The notes beneath the pieces are model-generated. The model made no database searches. It had not been told where the DNA came from and was given only the letters and a program-made list of their open reading frames with translations. From Blasia pusilla (lineage: Eukaryota > Marchantiophyta > Marchantiopsida > Blasiales), in contig CM114272.1 of the NCBI GenBank assembly GCA_050084515.1, forward strand, positions 48,360,001-48,424,000: a stretch of DNA of 64,000 nucleotides, read 5' to 3'. Every line of letters begins with the position of its first letter. Position 1 is the first letter of the stretch. The translations under genes were made by a program, and so were the position numbers. Below, in pieces: positions 47,274-60,345 of this stretch.

Positions 47274-50057
47274 CCAAATAGGTCTAGACTCCTTCCCTAC
47301 TCAATATATAATATGTTGTCAATTTAACCTTGTTCCCCCACCCTCCCGCCGCCACCCCACACATAGATTTCCCCGGAATACGTTACACCAATTGCTACCT
47401 GTCGAGCTCCAGGCGGCTACTTCACTCGACGCCACCGAACTGCCAAGGCTTAAAGCGTAAGGTTCTCAGTTCGGTGGCGTCGAGTGAAGTAGTCACGAAA
47501 TGTGGGGTCGATGCCCCGATTTTTCCCGTTTTAAAGCTCACGGTTTTACAGATGCATCTCGGTTGGCAGTAGCAGTCGACCAAGAAATCTCCGCAAAGTT
47601 CCTTCCAACACGAATTTTCTAGAGCGAGAAGAAGACTTCAGGACTCGGCGTTGCAGAGCACATGCATGTGCTACAGTTGAACGCTAGAACAGCCTCACAA
47701 GAAGATAAGGGAGGATGAACGATGGAAAACCCATCACAAGAGGGGACTCTATTATCCAAAGGCCACAATCAGTCCCGAAAAAAAGAAGGGAGCATTCTTC
47801 TATAGACTAAACTCATCACAACGGAAAGAATATCAGCAATTCCTAGTGAACTATATTACTACAGTTACGATGTTCTCCCACTTCTTTGTAATACGATGTT
47901 CCGAGAGAAAGAAAGTTTCGGGACTGCAGATCTCGGAGTCGCTTTAATTTAAGATCCCGTTCAAGAAGTGTCGCTGGGACTGCGCACATGAGTCATCATA
48001 AATATAAACTCGGGTTTTTCTCATCTTTCTCCACGTAAAAGAGTCGGCGATTCAAGAGTGGTTAAACACAAGGCGTGAACCGTATTCTGGACTGGATCCG
48101 ACGACCGAGTTGCCAGTTTTGACTCCCCGAAGCAAGTTTAGTTTCTCGACAGCTGGAGAAAGAGAGCGAAGAACACTGAATTTGTCCACCGCTTTTCGCT
48201 GCTTGTTAGGGGAGATTACCGGCAGTTTCCACCACAGGGTGTTGCGACGGTGTCATCTGTAGATACGCGCTGGATATGCGGGGCCCATGGATTCGAATGC
48301 CACCACTGTGTGCACGACAGTCCGAATGACCAGCAATGACAGGGAGGAACTTACTTCCTCACCTGGTAAACCAGATATACCACGCAAGGGCCATTGAGCT
48401 CTGGGCTGTGGGACCGAAGGGGAAAATCTGGAACTCCAATTTCCTTTCTGATCATTTGGTCTAGGATATTGGCCTCTCCTAAAGTTTTGGCCGGGTCCTG
48501 CGGGCGTCCCCCATGGAAGGACCTTCGGCGCGACGCTATCACAGCTCGCTACCCCGGAGACGACTCATCGGGGAGTTTCGACGACGAAACCGGTATTTTC
48601 CCGTTCTTCTTCACACTGCTAGTAAGAAGGGCCCGACATCTGTACGTGTAGCTACGGGGACTGACAGTTCACAAGCGTAGAGGGCGCTTTACCCTTTCTA
48701 AGAGCCGTTGACATATTCCATTCGAAACAGAGGGGTTGTCCACATATTCATCGAGTGGTCACTCTCTTCTGAAAGTCGAAGTCGGTATTGAGGAACCTGT
48801 TGTTCAAAATTCACGATTCCCGACTTGGATTGACCACTGACTTATTTTTCGTTATCTCCTGTATATACATGTCGTTTCTTCAGCTGAGACGATAGTCCAG
48901 GCGAGATCTGATTCTCCAGAATCTACATTCCACTTGCTGAGGTTAGGCTCGTACGTAGTTCCCATCGGCAAACGATTCTCAGATTGGAACATCGTTGAAA
49001 AAAAAAAATCCCTCATCTGGGTTCGTGTCACTTCCTCTCTCGATATCCCGTAGTTCTTCTGCGAACATGGTTTCCAGATTGGAAGCTCCAGGAAACTCCG
49101 AAACCTCTTTTTTTCTTTCGATTCCTCGCGTGCGTAGCACCAGGTAATAGATCTTCCCGGAAGTGATGAGGATGATAACAGTTTCGTGAACGTCCACTAT
49201 CTACACTGACTGTCGATAAGAACCTGCCCAGCCGATTCAACTTGAATTACAGACCTCGAATACATCATTCGCAAAATGTTCGGCCCACCGCCTCAGCAAG
49301 TCCCAGCACCTCAGATGCAAGACCAACCGGACCACCAGGAATGGACAACAGGAATCTTTGGCTGTTTCGAGGATATTCCAACTTGTAGGTTTTGCATTCA
49401 GAGCTCCAATTATTCGCACTGATTTCTCGCGTCGAATTTCAACTCCGTTTTCCCCTTGTAACTGTAAGTCACCATGCACATTGCTTGCGATCTCGAGCGA
49501 CAACAGCTGACAGATTCCTCGTGTTCTCGATCGTTGCTGTTATGTACGTCCAGGTTTCATCGGGCTTTGCTGTCCTTGCATCCTGGTGGGGCGATATACG
49601 GAAATTCTCGGTCAAGGTGCCATAAGTGAGTATATCTGTCTCCTTGATTCGCAGTGATCTGCGATCCGATGTCAGCCTTCACAGTCATGTAGGTCTGCGA
49701 TTTCATGAAATCAATATTTCGGGTTTATGAGATTCTCTGTGCTGCCCGACTCTATGGATCTGAAAATCTTCGCATACGGGTTCTGACAAACAGCGTGTCC
49801 CATCGGAGCAAGTATGTATCACCTCGTGCAAATAATGACTGGGTGCGGATGCTTGCTCACGGCTGTATACCGAACCCATCTGCGGAGCAAGTTTAGTCTT
49901 CCCGAGAAGCCATGCGGAGATTTCTGCACCGAGTTCTGGTGCCATTTATGCTCAGTCTGCCAAGTTTACCGGGAGCTTAGCAATCGGGGCATCGATCCAA
50001 CATTAGGTGAGTACTTCGGTCCGCTCCATTTAGCGATTATGTGTGCTTCTGCGTTTC
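47274..50057. other. Unrecognised segment, copy B
   Basis: Counterpart of 19086-21896. It lacks 27 bp near 48568. No recognised gene is seen. Confidence 0.4.
47417..47492. repeat. Perfect 26-bp inverted repeat, copy B
   Basis: Counterpart of 19229-19304, with identical arms and spacer. Confidence 0.9.
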
Positions 50058-51740
50058 GACGTTAGAATTGTCGTCAACTGGACCAACGAAACTTCCAACC
50101 CGTCTTCAATTCCGCACTTCTGAACGACGTAGCGTGTAGCGCTCACTGGTGGTCAATGTCATCTCGGAGTGAGTATTTCTACATGGATTTATCGGGTTCT
50201 TTGGGCTGTGGTGCAGTTCATGACGACGACTTTCCTGTCCTGTGCATTTTAGGTTATCCTGCGGTAAGGCGTTTATATGAAGACCTAGGTGCACCTACTA
50301 CGCAGTGTATGCGAAAATCTTGACCAATTCGAGCGATGAACCTCCTACTGCTGGCATTCATCAATTCGTGAATTGCAAACGTTCAATCGGTCGACATCAG
50401 CCCGCACGAAATCCTTCTCGGGCTAGCATCCGAGGTTCTATCACTCTACAATCCGATGAATTAGACACTGAAGCTCTATTCCATTGTGGAACCTGGGAGG
50501 ACCACAAACACGATCTCGGCCGAGGTTCTTATGAGAGTATCCACGAGAAGGTATACAAACACCCACCGACAAGTAATTCACCATGTTTATTGACGGTGGG
50601 ATTTAATAAGGATTTGTATCTTGTGTGCTGGTAGACCAAAAGACTACTTCAAAGAGAAGGGTTTGGAATGGTGAAAAGGGTTTATGTAATTAAAGGTAGA
50701 CGGAATTCATGGCTTAGGACCCGCAAGTGATAAGTCTAAGGCATCAAGTGAAAATAGCCTATTCCCCGAGTGCGTGTTAAAGCTATTCCCGTGAAGTCAA
50801 GTTGCTTGAATCGGAGGGAGTGATGATTAGTCAACGGCAGAAGTGGAGATGTAATTCGAAAGTACCTCACGCAAAGAAGCTAAAACAAGAGTCTCACCTA
50901 TGGCGGAGGAGATGGAGGGACGTTTAGAATTTTGCTTGTAATTATTTGCATGGTGATCCGATCTTTTCAATCTAAGGCCCCAATGTGTTCATCTTCTCAA
51001 ACTTGAACTTTGGATTCTTCTATTTTCCACTTAAGATTGAGTTTTCCAAAATTCTTGGAATCTTTGGACCTCCTCCTCTCCTAAATGTGCTCCTAGACTC
51101 TTATACGTAATTTCAAACATAGTGCTCTCCTTCTAGAGTGATACCGGGTTATCATCGGTTTAAGGGATTCCTCTTGCTTTTTTCTGGATCTTTTGATACG
51201 GGCTGGGCCCAACATTACTTAATTCATTCACTCATAGCGGTCATTGGTGGGTGGCTCACTTACTTACATCCTCTTTTTTTGGTGTTTTCAGTTTCTTTCA
51301 TAACTTTCTTCTAGAATGTCGATCTTGGACGTGTTTGGGCTTGTTTCGATCATCTTGACGAGCTCGTTCTTTTCATATCAAGTAGGTTTTCTAGTTTTCT
51401 CCTTCTCTCAGAGACGTCTATTTTTTGGTACGGGTTTGGTTTAGGTCAATTCCTCCCAAAAGTCTTCCTTGCTCTTTCAACTCCTTACCTTATAGTTTCG
51501 CCTCTACAAACGTTTGCCATCTCCTTAAGGTCAATAGAAATTCATATTCTTGAGCCACCTCTTCCGATATCATATAGATCACTTTTCCTTTTCAATTTTT
51601 TTATATTTTTTTACAAAGAACTTTTAATCATAAATTCAGTATTGCCTAATCTTCTTCTTTCCATCTCAATTTCTTTTGGACAGATTCCATTACTTTTGCT
51701 TTGCTCGTTATCCTCATGATTTCTCCAAACCACGTTTCAT
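50058..51740. other. Unrecognised segment before the LINE, copy B
   Basis: Counterpart of 22742-24422. The open stretch 50305-50634 is longer than in A because of small indels. No family is recognised. Confidence 0.4.
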
Positions 51741-54700
51741 ATGTCTTTCCTTGTCTTCGATGACTTGCCTACCTTTACTTCTGTGTCATCAAAGATGGAG
51801 TTGGATTCTCCATCTACTCGCTTATCTGGTTTTATATGCCCTCCCTACACCGTAACTCTCTCCCGTGGTTCACCTACTCATCGTAGATCTCGCCATTTTC
51901 CTCTAGATGCTAATACACCCATTATAACCGCTACATTTCTTCCGGATTCTCCTCTTTTCCCTTCGTCGCGTTGTCATATTGAGCCTAATCTTGATCCATT
52001 ATTACCAAATCCTTCTACTTTGCCATCCCCACATATCTCATCTATGCCCTTGCTTCCAACTCTCATATATTCTACCCAAATCTCCCCTCTTCCTCCTCCT
52101 CCTTCCCCAACCTACTTACCCCCTCATCGTCCGCCATCACCACCTCTTGCATCTCCCACCTCGTCTCCTTGTAACCCTTCTACTTCTCCATTTGTACCAA
52201 AGGTTCATTGCATACCTTGTAGTAAGGAGTTTTCTCCTAATGGGATCAAAAGCCATCAGCGATACTGTCGATCCATACATGGGCCTTCAATCCCTAACCT
52301 GATACCACCTCCTACTGCACTCCCCACAACAACTGCTTGGACCTGGTTAAGCCAAATTGATCTTCTTCGCTCTTTCCATCCAAGTCTTCCTCGTCCTAGA
52401 CTTTACACTTGCATTCCTATTGCTCTTCGCCCCATCACCCAACAAGCTTTGCTTTTCCCATTAGAAAGGTTAGTGCGTGATCCCAGAGATATCAATGCTT
52501 GGTATCTCCTATTACTCTTCCCACAATAGGTTTTAGTCCTCCCTCCAAGGGGTGGTGCAACGGGTCATCGTGAAACCTCCATACGTATTCAACGCTTTAT
52601 GTCTAGGGATTGGGAGAATCTTCAGAATGAGCATGTACTTCGAGGAGAGGCCTTAGTTGTTGCTCATCCCACTCAACATGCCAATCATGGGAGGCCTTCA
52701 ATACAACAACGCCTTCGACGAAGTCTACTTTTGGGACAGGTAGGTGAGTTTTCACGTGCAACTCGAGCATTGGGTCCTCTTTCTCTGGCGGTTCCAAGGG
52801 CGAAAATAGTGGCTCTCTTAGAAGCTCTTCATCCTCCTTCAAGTGGCGATGCTCCACCTTTTGTGGAAGACTATACAACGGACCTGGACTTGGAGCTTGA
52901 CTTGGAGGTTTTCACAAGGGCTTTTGTGCATACTCCTCGCTTATCAGCAAGCGGGTTATCAGGGATGGTTTTTTAGCATCTCCGTGATTGCTTTATCCTA
53001 GCAAATTCAACAAGTGGCTTTGTCTCTCTATGTAAGGTGTGTGCACATATGGCGGCAGGTCGTCTCCCATGCTCTATCTCTAGGCTCTTAGGGGCTTGTC
53101 GTTTGTTGGCTATGGATAAGTTTCCTTCAAGAGTGCGCCCTTTCGCTATTGGAGAGGTTTTATACCGCTTGGTTAGTCGATCCCTATGCTTGCAATTTCG
53201 TCCTCACTTTAGTGCCCACTTATTTCCTCATCAATTTGGAGTGGCAACTCTTGGATGTTGTGAGGCTGTGGTGCATGGGATTCGCTCCACTCTTGATATT
53301 CATCCAGATTGGGTAGCAATTCAAGTCGATGTGGCTAACGCATTCAATTCAGTTTCTCCTGCGGCCATCTTTGAGGAGTTACCTTGTGCAAGAGGACAAC
53401 TCGCGAGCCTCATTCCATTTTTTTGCTCCTTCTATGCCTATGATACGCCCATTATCTATTCCCATCATGCTACTTCTGGGGAATATAGTATTCTACAATC
53501 GGCTTGTGGCACACGTCAAGGTGATCCCATGGGTGGCCACTCTTTGCCATTGCCCATTTTCGTGCCCTTCGAGCATCAGCGCAAGCATTTCCATCTTGTC
53601 TTTTCCCTTCTATTGCTGATGACACTCACATTATAGGTCCTCTTCTTCAAGTGGTTCCTGCTTATGCCCATTTCATGGAGCAACTCTCTTTCTTAAACCT
53701 TAAAGTCCAACCTAGTAAATGTGGAGTATGGTCTCCTTCATGCCTTCCCTAAACTTTCATCCCACCTACTCCTGATTTTCCCATCTACATTGAAGGGGTT
53801 AGAGTTCTTGGGGTCCCAATTGGCTTCATCGACTATGTCTCAAAGTTCTTGGATGAGACCCTTTTGAAAAACGTGGAATGACTTCATTTGTTACCTCATC
53901 TAGGGGATCCCCAAGTGGCTTATGGGATTCTCTCCCAATGTTTTCTACAACGTCCTTCCTTCCTTCTTCGCACTTGTCCTCCCACTTCAAGGTTCTTACA
54001 TGGGTTGGCCTCTTTTGACGCTTCTATCTTGGAATCTTTTGGTCAACTTCTTGGCCCGATTACCTTTGAGGGAGAGGATGGTGTCTTTACTTTGCGACAA
54101 GCTATCTTGCCTATTTCTTTTGGAGGGTGGGAATGTCCTCCACAGTCGCATCTGCTCCCGCAACCTTTTTGGGGAGTTGGACATTGGTAGCACCGATTAT
54201 GCCTTCAAGGTTTCTCCAAGGAGATACACATATCTTGATGGATCATATCGCCCATGTAGAGGAGGGGGACTTGTTATTTCAACAACAATTGAGATGTGCA
54301 CGAGCTCTTCTTCCTCTTGCTACACAAGCAATTCTCCCCCCTTTCAGTCAACTGATTACGGAAGGGCTTGATAGACTTCAAGAGCATATCTCCGAGAATC
54401 TGCATCAAATCAACTTTTCCAGCATTCTCTCCGAGGCATCTTTTGACGCTAATCGAGCTCATCTACGTTCATGTGCGGGTACCGTAGCGGGGGCGTGGCT
54501 TATTGCAAATCCTCTTATTCTTCCATTTCGTCTTCCTCAAAGTATATTCTCGACAACTTTGCGTTATGTCTTGGACTTTCCCATCCTTCTCTCTTAGATG
54601 TGCCAAATTGTGTATGCGGGGATCCCATTGATGCCAAGGATATCCATATTCTCTGATGTGCACATGGTGGAGAACGAACGGCCACACATTATGTCATTAG

Positions 54701-55013
54701 AGAGGCGGTAGCATCGGTGGCTCGTACTACAAGATACATTGTTGGGCAAGAGCAACTCCATATCCTACCTTCAACCACACAAGCAACCTCTCGTCAAAGA
54801 GTGGATCTTGTTATGTCTCGAGGGGGATTCTGGACATTAGATGATGTGATGGTTGCTGATCCAAGACGTTCTGACTTTGTGTGCCGAGCCGCACATACCA
54901 AAGGTTTGGCGGCCGAAGCTGCAGCAAGAATCAAGGAGTTAAGTTATGTTGTGAGACATGCGACTGATGGATTTATTTCTTTTGTAGTGGAAGTATTCGG
55001 GCATTTACATGTG
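51741..55013 (+). pseudogene. LINE, near full length, interrupted, copy B
   Basis: Counterpart of 24423-27553 with the same stops and RT frameshift. Beyond 54871 it keeps LINE sequence lost from copy A, with DFVCRAAHTKGLAAEAAARI and VVEVFGHLHV. At 55014 it is interrupted by an inverted gypsy fragment. The frame resumes at 56706. Confidence 0.85.
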
Positions 55014-56705
55014 TCTCGCAAGCTTTCCTGTAAGCTTTTCGGACTCCATCAACCACTTCAGTGGTTGATGATCAGTGATGATGGTAAAGGGGTTGCCAAA
55101 TAAGTAACACCTACGTAAACCACCACGAAATCTCTACCCTCATCATCATGCTAAGTGAGCACCGCTCCAAGCCCCAACATGCTCCAATCTGTGTGCAACT
55201 AGAAAGGACGCCCCCTGATCGGTCTCCTCAAGATGGGCTCAAACATCAACATGTCCTTGAGCAATTGAAATGCTTGCTCCTGCTCATGCCCCCTTTCCCC
55301 CTCGTGATCCACCTTGGTCACCAAGGTTGGCGGCTGGTTTAGTGTTTGAACAATTTAACCCTAAAAATCACCTAGCAATGATAATTTTGCAAGATTGACC
55401 ATAACTTTTTGCTCACAACTCCAAATTGCGCATTGTTTATTGCACAGCGTGCACATCGTCACAATCTACAACAGCATGAAAAAGTACTTAGAATCAGACA
55501 TTCCAGTAAAAACTGACAGGGACTGTCGTAAAGCCCAATGTCTCTTTCTCCTACACAAAATTTGGTAACGCTTCCGCGCTGATTTCTCCCAACAAAAATG
55601 TAAAACATATAAAAATACAAATCAGCAAGCTTTATGGTGTTCCCAAGAGCGCAGGCATGGGGAAACCCGCCCCCATAATCAATCCCTATCAGAAATTGGG
55701 CAGCGCTTCCGTGCGCCACTCTTCCACACGAAAAATCGGCAAATGCAAAGAACAATCAAAGCAGCCCTTGCTCCGGTGAGCACTCCCATGAGCCGCTGAA
55801 CGGGGAACACGGTCCCTAACCTGAAAAAATAGCGAGTGACCAACGAGCTCCCCCATGAAGCTCTCTCACTCTCTCATTCTCTCATTCTCTCTTTGTAAAG
55901 TAAGATCAAATCTCTCTCACAACACTATAGTTCTCACATGTGTCTCTCAATGTCAAACCAAACCCACTCTCCTAATGAGAGGTTTAGGTTACACATACAA
56001 GGCAAGCAAGACCATCGCTCCACCGCCTCATGCCAAGAAGTTCAACAAAGAGAGAATGAGTTGTCAAGCTCTCTCTCTCTCTTGAGGTATACCCCTTCCC
56101 TCTCCCAAGCCCTCTCAATGGTAACCTATGCTCGCATGTCATCTCCTTGGCTCTTGACACATGTCAGAAGGGTCAAGGGCCACTTTCCAAAGTGAAAAGT
56201 CAACTATCCCCAACATGGAAACTTACCCAAAATACTAAGTTTCTCTCAGATGGCTCCAAATGAGCCAAACGAAGGGGAAATCTGCTCTCTCGGGTTTCTC
56301 GGGGCCTCAACAGTCATCCCCGATCTCTTGGGCCATCCTCTACTACTACGTGTAGACGCTCTGCTAGATCCCACTGATCTATCCTAACTATCGTGACACT
56401 TGGGAAAACCATCTTCCTCCCTTATATAGGGTTGGGAAGAGCCAAAAGGCTCTTCCCCTAAAAATAGCTATCCTCCTGGTAACATGCGTTTTAGCTACAC
56501 CTACGCGGCTCCCTATGGTGTCGCGACCCTGTATGGGCACGTGGCCCTATGCGGGGCCCATCCCTCTCTATGCGCGGTTGCACCCAATTCTCCCCCGTGA
56601 CCTAACCCCAAATCGGCCGCACTCTAGCCTCAGACTCCTACCTTGTCGCAGACGACGATGTCTAGGCGGCTACGACCTAACCGCCTTACTTCACAGCCCC
56701 CTAGC
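55014..56705 (-). repeat. Inverted gypsy LTR/RNase H fragment inside LINE
   Basis: The reverse complement matches 34756-36452, from RNase H back through the LTR, its TATA box (56421-56429 on the minus strand) and the sequence before it. It shares copy-B variants rather than copy-A ones at several positions, for example the acctacgtaaaccac site at 55108. It is not a whole element and has no visible target-site duplication. Confidence 0.88.
56421..56429 (-). promoter_or_regulatory. TATA box in inverted LTR
   Basis: The reverse complement reads ctatataag, with the 10-bp stem next to it. It faces left, into the inverted fragment. Confidence 0.55.
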
Positions 56706-56920
56706 TTGATACTTTCCTGAAAACATGTGCTCACCACTCCCTCGAGAATCATCACCTTGCCCCTTCTCGTAATCCTTATCTCTTGGTAGTTACTACTTAT
56801 TTTCGGCAATGCATCTCAATGGCCTTACAACGTGCACAAGCCTTGGCATTGGTACGTCGTGCGGAGGTGATGAGGTGTCGCTCGTCTCGTCGTCCATTCA
56901 CATCTAACCAACCACTCGTA
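56706..56920 (+). pseudogene. LINE C-terminus after interruption
   Basis: Reading resumes as DTFLKTCAHHSLENHH, then TYFRQCISMALQRAQALALV. This is the expected end of the same LINE protein, directly continuing the part that stops at 55013. The stop is not clear, because the frame drifts into AT-rich sequence at about 56930. Confidence 0.7.
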
Positions 56921-58365
56921 TTCTTGTTAGATTTATTTCAAATTATTAATCGTACATGTGTTTGCATACTTTTATACAATTTTCTTAACTTCTCTTTTGA
57001 ATTGTTATTATCTAATGAATGTGACATGCAGGCGCTCACTCGCAATATGCTCGCCCCGAAAGAAGTGACCAAACAACTCTACATTACTAGACTGCGCTCT
57101 GGCACCTCGTCGGGACACGTCATCGAATTTACACGTCATCCGCACGGACAGAGATGTCAGCAGAGGAACGCATCCGTTTCTTATGGGGATGGCCTGTCCA
57201 CGACAAATGGTAATTCTTTTTCTTTTCTTTTCTTTCTGAATTAGTACTGCCCCTCTTTGGATCCCCGGAAACATTTGGAGGCAGGAGAGAGCTCCATGTC
57301 GTGGCCCGGCTCCTGCTTGTTTGACAAGTGGCATCATTGCCCTCACAGCCGTCGATTGCATGGTAGAGGATGTCGATGCATTCCCTTCTGTCAACTGTCA
57401 ACGGTCTGCATTCTCCATTCTTAGGAAGTGCATTCTTACTCTCCGTCCGATTCTCGCTCGGCATTCCGGCCTCTTTCCTTGTCATGAGTATCGATGCAAA
57501 GCTTGCGAGGTGGGGTTCTCGTCGTGCGACAAGAGAACGCTCCGCACCCTGGATTCTCGACTTCACGCCGCGGTGAAACCTCTCCAATCATCAACATTAG
57601 GACCAGAAGCGGGCGTCACAGGAGCAGTGCAGAAACGTTAGTGAGTTAGAGATTGATTCATTGATTGATTGATGCCATGTTAGTGTCAGATATACTGATA
57701 GAAGCAATTTGAGAGTAGCGTGCAATGGTCAGGACTGATTTTGTGTGCTGCGCGGTTCTTGGTCCACGGGAAGAGCGAGACGAGGTTTGAGGGGCCCTCC
57801 CCTCGTCCATGTGAGGGTAAATGGCATCGGCTTACAATTAATGAACGGGAGGAGGAGAGAGAGAGAGAGAGTGAGTGAGAGAAGAATTTGTGTAGAGATA
57901 GAAGAGATCAAGACCTGAAATTTGCACCGGATAGATCATTTAAAAACCTGCGGCTTCTGCTTCCAGAGGGCCGAGTGAGTGATCATATGAGTATCATATG
58001 AGTGAGTGATCATATGCTGGACGTCGAGCGTGAGCAGAAATTGCAGCTGTGAGCTTTCTAGTGAATTCGTGTGGATTAAGAAAATATGCCCGCCGTAGCT
58101 CGGATCCCGTTCGTATTTGGTGGTGTGGCTCAGGAAGCATGTCGGATTAATTTTTGAATTCCTGATTTCGAAGAATCCTAGACCACACCATGCTAATTTC
58201 ATTGCCTGTCTAGACGCCTTGAAATGGATTAGATCGTGGAGTTCGTTGCTACACCGAGATTCTCCTCGTCTAATGTCGGCTTACTTGACAGACCGAAGCC
58301 GAGAAGGAACCATTCGAGGGGGAGGGCAGGCTGCCCTAAACCAAAGTCAAGCGTCTCGCTCTCTC
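56921..58365. other. Single-copy region, no recognised gene
   Basis: An exon-like stretch follows a 'tgtgacatgcag' acceptor-like site at 57030 and stays open to 57244, but no family is recognised. Short tandem repeats: gattgatt near 57652-57674, GA runs at 57857-57876, and atcatatgagtg repeats at 57980-58020. Confidence 0.4.
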
Positions 58366-58585
58366 TCTGGTGAAGAGTTTCTTGGTTGACACTTGGAAGC
58401 TCCGCACCAACACGTTGTTTGGTCAGCACTCACACTATATGAGAGTGTCTCCCTCCTCTCATATGGTACCTTCTTCACTTGTTCCTCTGTCTCAAGCACC
58501 GTCCAACCAGGGCGCGGGGTCTATGGTCGCAAGGCTACGACAGGCACTACTTAATGAGTACAGTCTCTCTCTCTTAACAACACCA
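58366..58585 (+). pseudogene. Second LINE family, 3' end fragment
   Basis: It matches 62370-62585: VKSFLVDTWKLRTNTLFGQH, then the stretch before ATTLNE and the shared 3' end. Only the C-terminus is present. Confidence 0.75.
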
Positions 58586-59420
58586 AACAAAGGGACAGGC
58601 TTGAAGCTGTGCAGCTGAAGGCATCTCGGGGTATAATGTCAGCTTCCTCACGAACAGCCAGAGTTGGTGTGAGATCAGAACTTGGAGTGGAACCCTTGGA
58701 GGATAGACGTGACATCGCCAAGTTGAAATGGCGGAGGCAGTTGGAGACCATGGACTCCCATCGCTATCCTAAAGAGCTGATGGAGAAAACTTCGACCCAA
58801 AGAAGGCCCGTAAAGCAGGCCAAGTCTTGGACGAAAAAGGTTCAAGAGATTGTGCAAGCAACCAAACTCCCAGCAGGGCCTGAACTGTGGGAGCAAGATG
58901 AGAAAGCATTTGTAGATACCATAAACAAAGCAGTGGGCAAACTCTCACAGCAGAACAGCACGGAGGAAGCCATGAAAATGTCTGACACCTCTCTCTTGAC
59001 GGTATATCCGGAAAAGGCAGAACTATTTGCGGGGAACCCCTTGCTTGGGAACCCGGCTCAAGTTCAAGTTTAGGACGGGGGCAATCCCCTTGAACCATAA
59101 GAAAAGCAGGATGGGCACACAACTAAACTCTTGCGCCTTGTGTGCTGATGGGGATGAAACCCCTAGTCACTACTTGGTCTCCTGCACAAAATTCACAACA
59201 CACAGAGAAAGAGCATATGCTGATATTGCTAAGCTGGTCACACCAGAATTGTTCAACACATTCAGTAGTCTTGATTCATTGCCCAAAGCTGCTGCACTGG
59301 TGAGTAATGTCCATTGGGGATCCCAATCAGGTAAAGTAGATGGTGTGGTGAAGAGTTTCTTGGTTGACACTTGGAAGCTCCGCACGAACACGTTGTTTGG
59401 TCAGCACTCACACTATCTCT
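58586..59420 (+). pseudogene. Second LINE family, C-terminal half
   Basis: It matches 61600-62440. An open frame at 58609-59073 has ASSRTARVGVRSELGVEPLE, then KWRRQLETMDSHRYPKE. After a frame change at about 59030 it continues with the knuckle CALCADGDETPSHYLVSC and FLVDTWKLRTNTLFGQH. The RT is absent. Confidence 0.8.
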
Positions 59421-59583
59421 CTGGAATGCATGGATCACTTCGTCACATTCTGTCAGATTGTCCAGGGTAGGGGAAAAGAGGGGAATCTCACCTACTGCTT
59501 CTTCTTGGACACATAGCAGACATAAGATATTGTATGGCGTGACTGCCTGTCATATAGCTTGAGGGAGGTGGAGCTCACAGGAA
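59421..59583. other. Unassigned spacer between LINE pieces
   Basis: It has no match to the other LINE copies and no gene is seen. Confidence 0.35.
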
Positions 59584-60345
59584 AAATGTGGAGGGTGGTG
59601 GGCAAAATGCATCAGAACATGATGAGTGGAGTTCTGTTGAATGGCCAGCGGAGTGGAGCATTCAACATCAAGCCAGGAGTGGCCCCTGCATGCCCGCTCT
59701 CCTTCACCCTCTTCTCTCTACATTTCCTCCAGTAGGGAAGAAAATAAGGATAGTGTAGAAGGTATCCGGGTGGGCAATAGCTCTGTTGTTCCCCTCATAT
59801 TTGCTGATAACTTCTGTGGACTAGAGGAAACGGGAGAGAAACTCCAAGAGATGACCTCCCTGACCAAAATCTGGAGTGACATGTGAGGCATGGAGACAAA
59901 TGTATTGAAGTGTGGTGTGATGATATTCAACGACAAAGATCAGCACTGGTACTGGGGTGAACAGGAGATCCCCGAGTGCCTACGTACGTACACCTACCTA
60001 GGCATTGAATTCTCAGAAGATTACATGTGGGATGCCCACATGAAGAATATGAATGTGGCATGTCCACCAGAACTGTTCAACACTAATCTAGATTCACTGC
60101 CCAAAGCTGCTGCACTGGGGACCCCAATCAGGTAAAGTAGACGGTGTTGTAAAGAGCGTTCTGGTTGACACTTTGTATGGTCATCATTTACACTCTATGA
60201 GAGTGTCTCCCTCCTCTCATATGGTGCCTTCTTCACTTCTGTCTCTCTACACCCATCCTAGTCTCTGGCACCGTCCACCTAGGACGCGGGCGGGGTATAT
60301 GGTGGCAAGGCTACGGCAGGCACAACTTAATGAGTAAACTCTCTC
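59584..60345 (+). pseudogene. Second LINE family, internally deleted copy
   Basis: It starts at the same point as the copy at 60979 (MWRVVGKMHQN) and covers the RT motifs in decayed form (FADNFCGLEETGE, with the second Asp of FADD lost). A TGA lies near 59884. At about 60060 it jumps to sequence near 62270 of the longest copy, losing about 800 bp, then runs to the 3' end. Confidence 0.75.

Larger units (their letters stand above)
33463..54871. repeat. Segmental duplication, copy B
   Basis: This is the second, direct copy of the block at 1-27553. It lacks the A-only block at about 5060-7392, one of the two tandem reverse-transcriptase units and the A-only insert 21897-22741. It carries an extra 18 bp near 33673 that repeats the local 'ctacaacaatggcatctc' sequence. 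Beyond 54871 copy B continues the LINE that copy A lacks, so the shared breakpoint is within that LINE. Confidence 0.93.

Noticed and set aside
57129-57587. 152-residue minus-strand open frame
   Set aside because: Low-complexity, charged sequence without a recognisable domain; the opposite strand is equally open.
57857-57876. GA-repeat as a regulatory element
   Set aside because: A plain dinucleotide run without a nearby recognised gene start.
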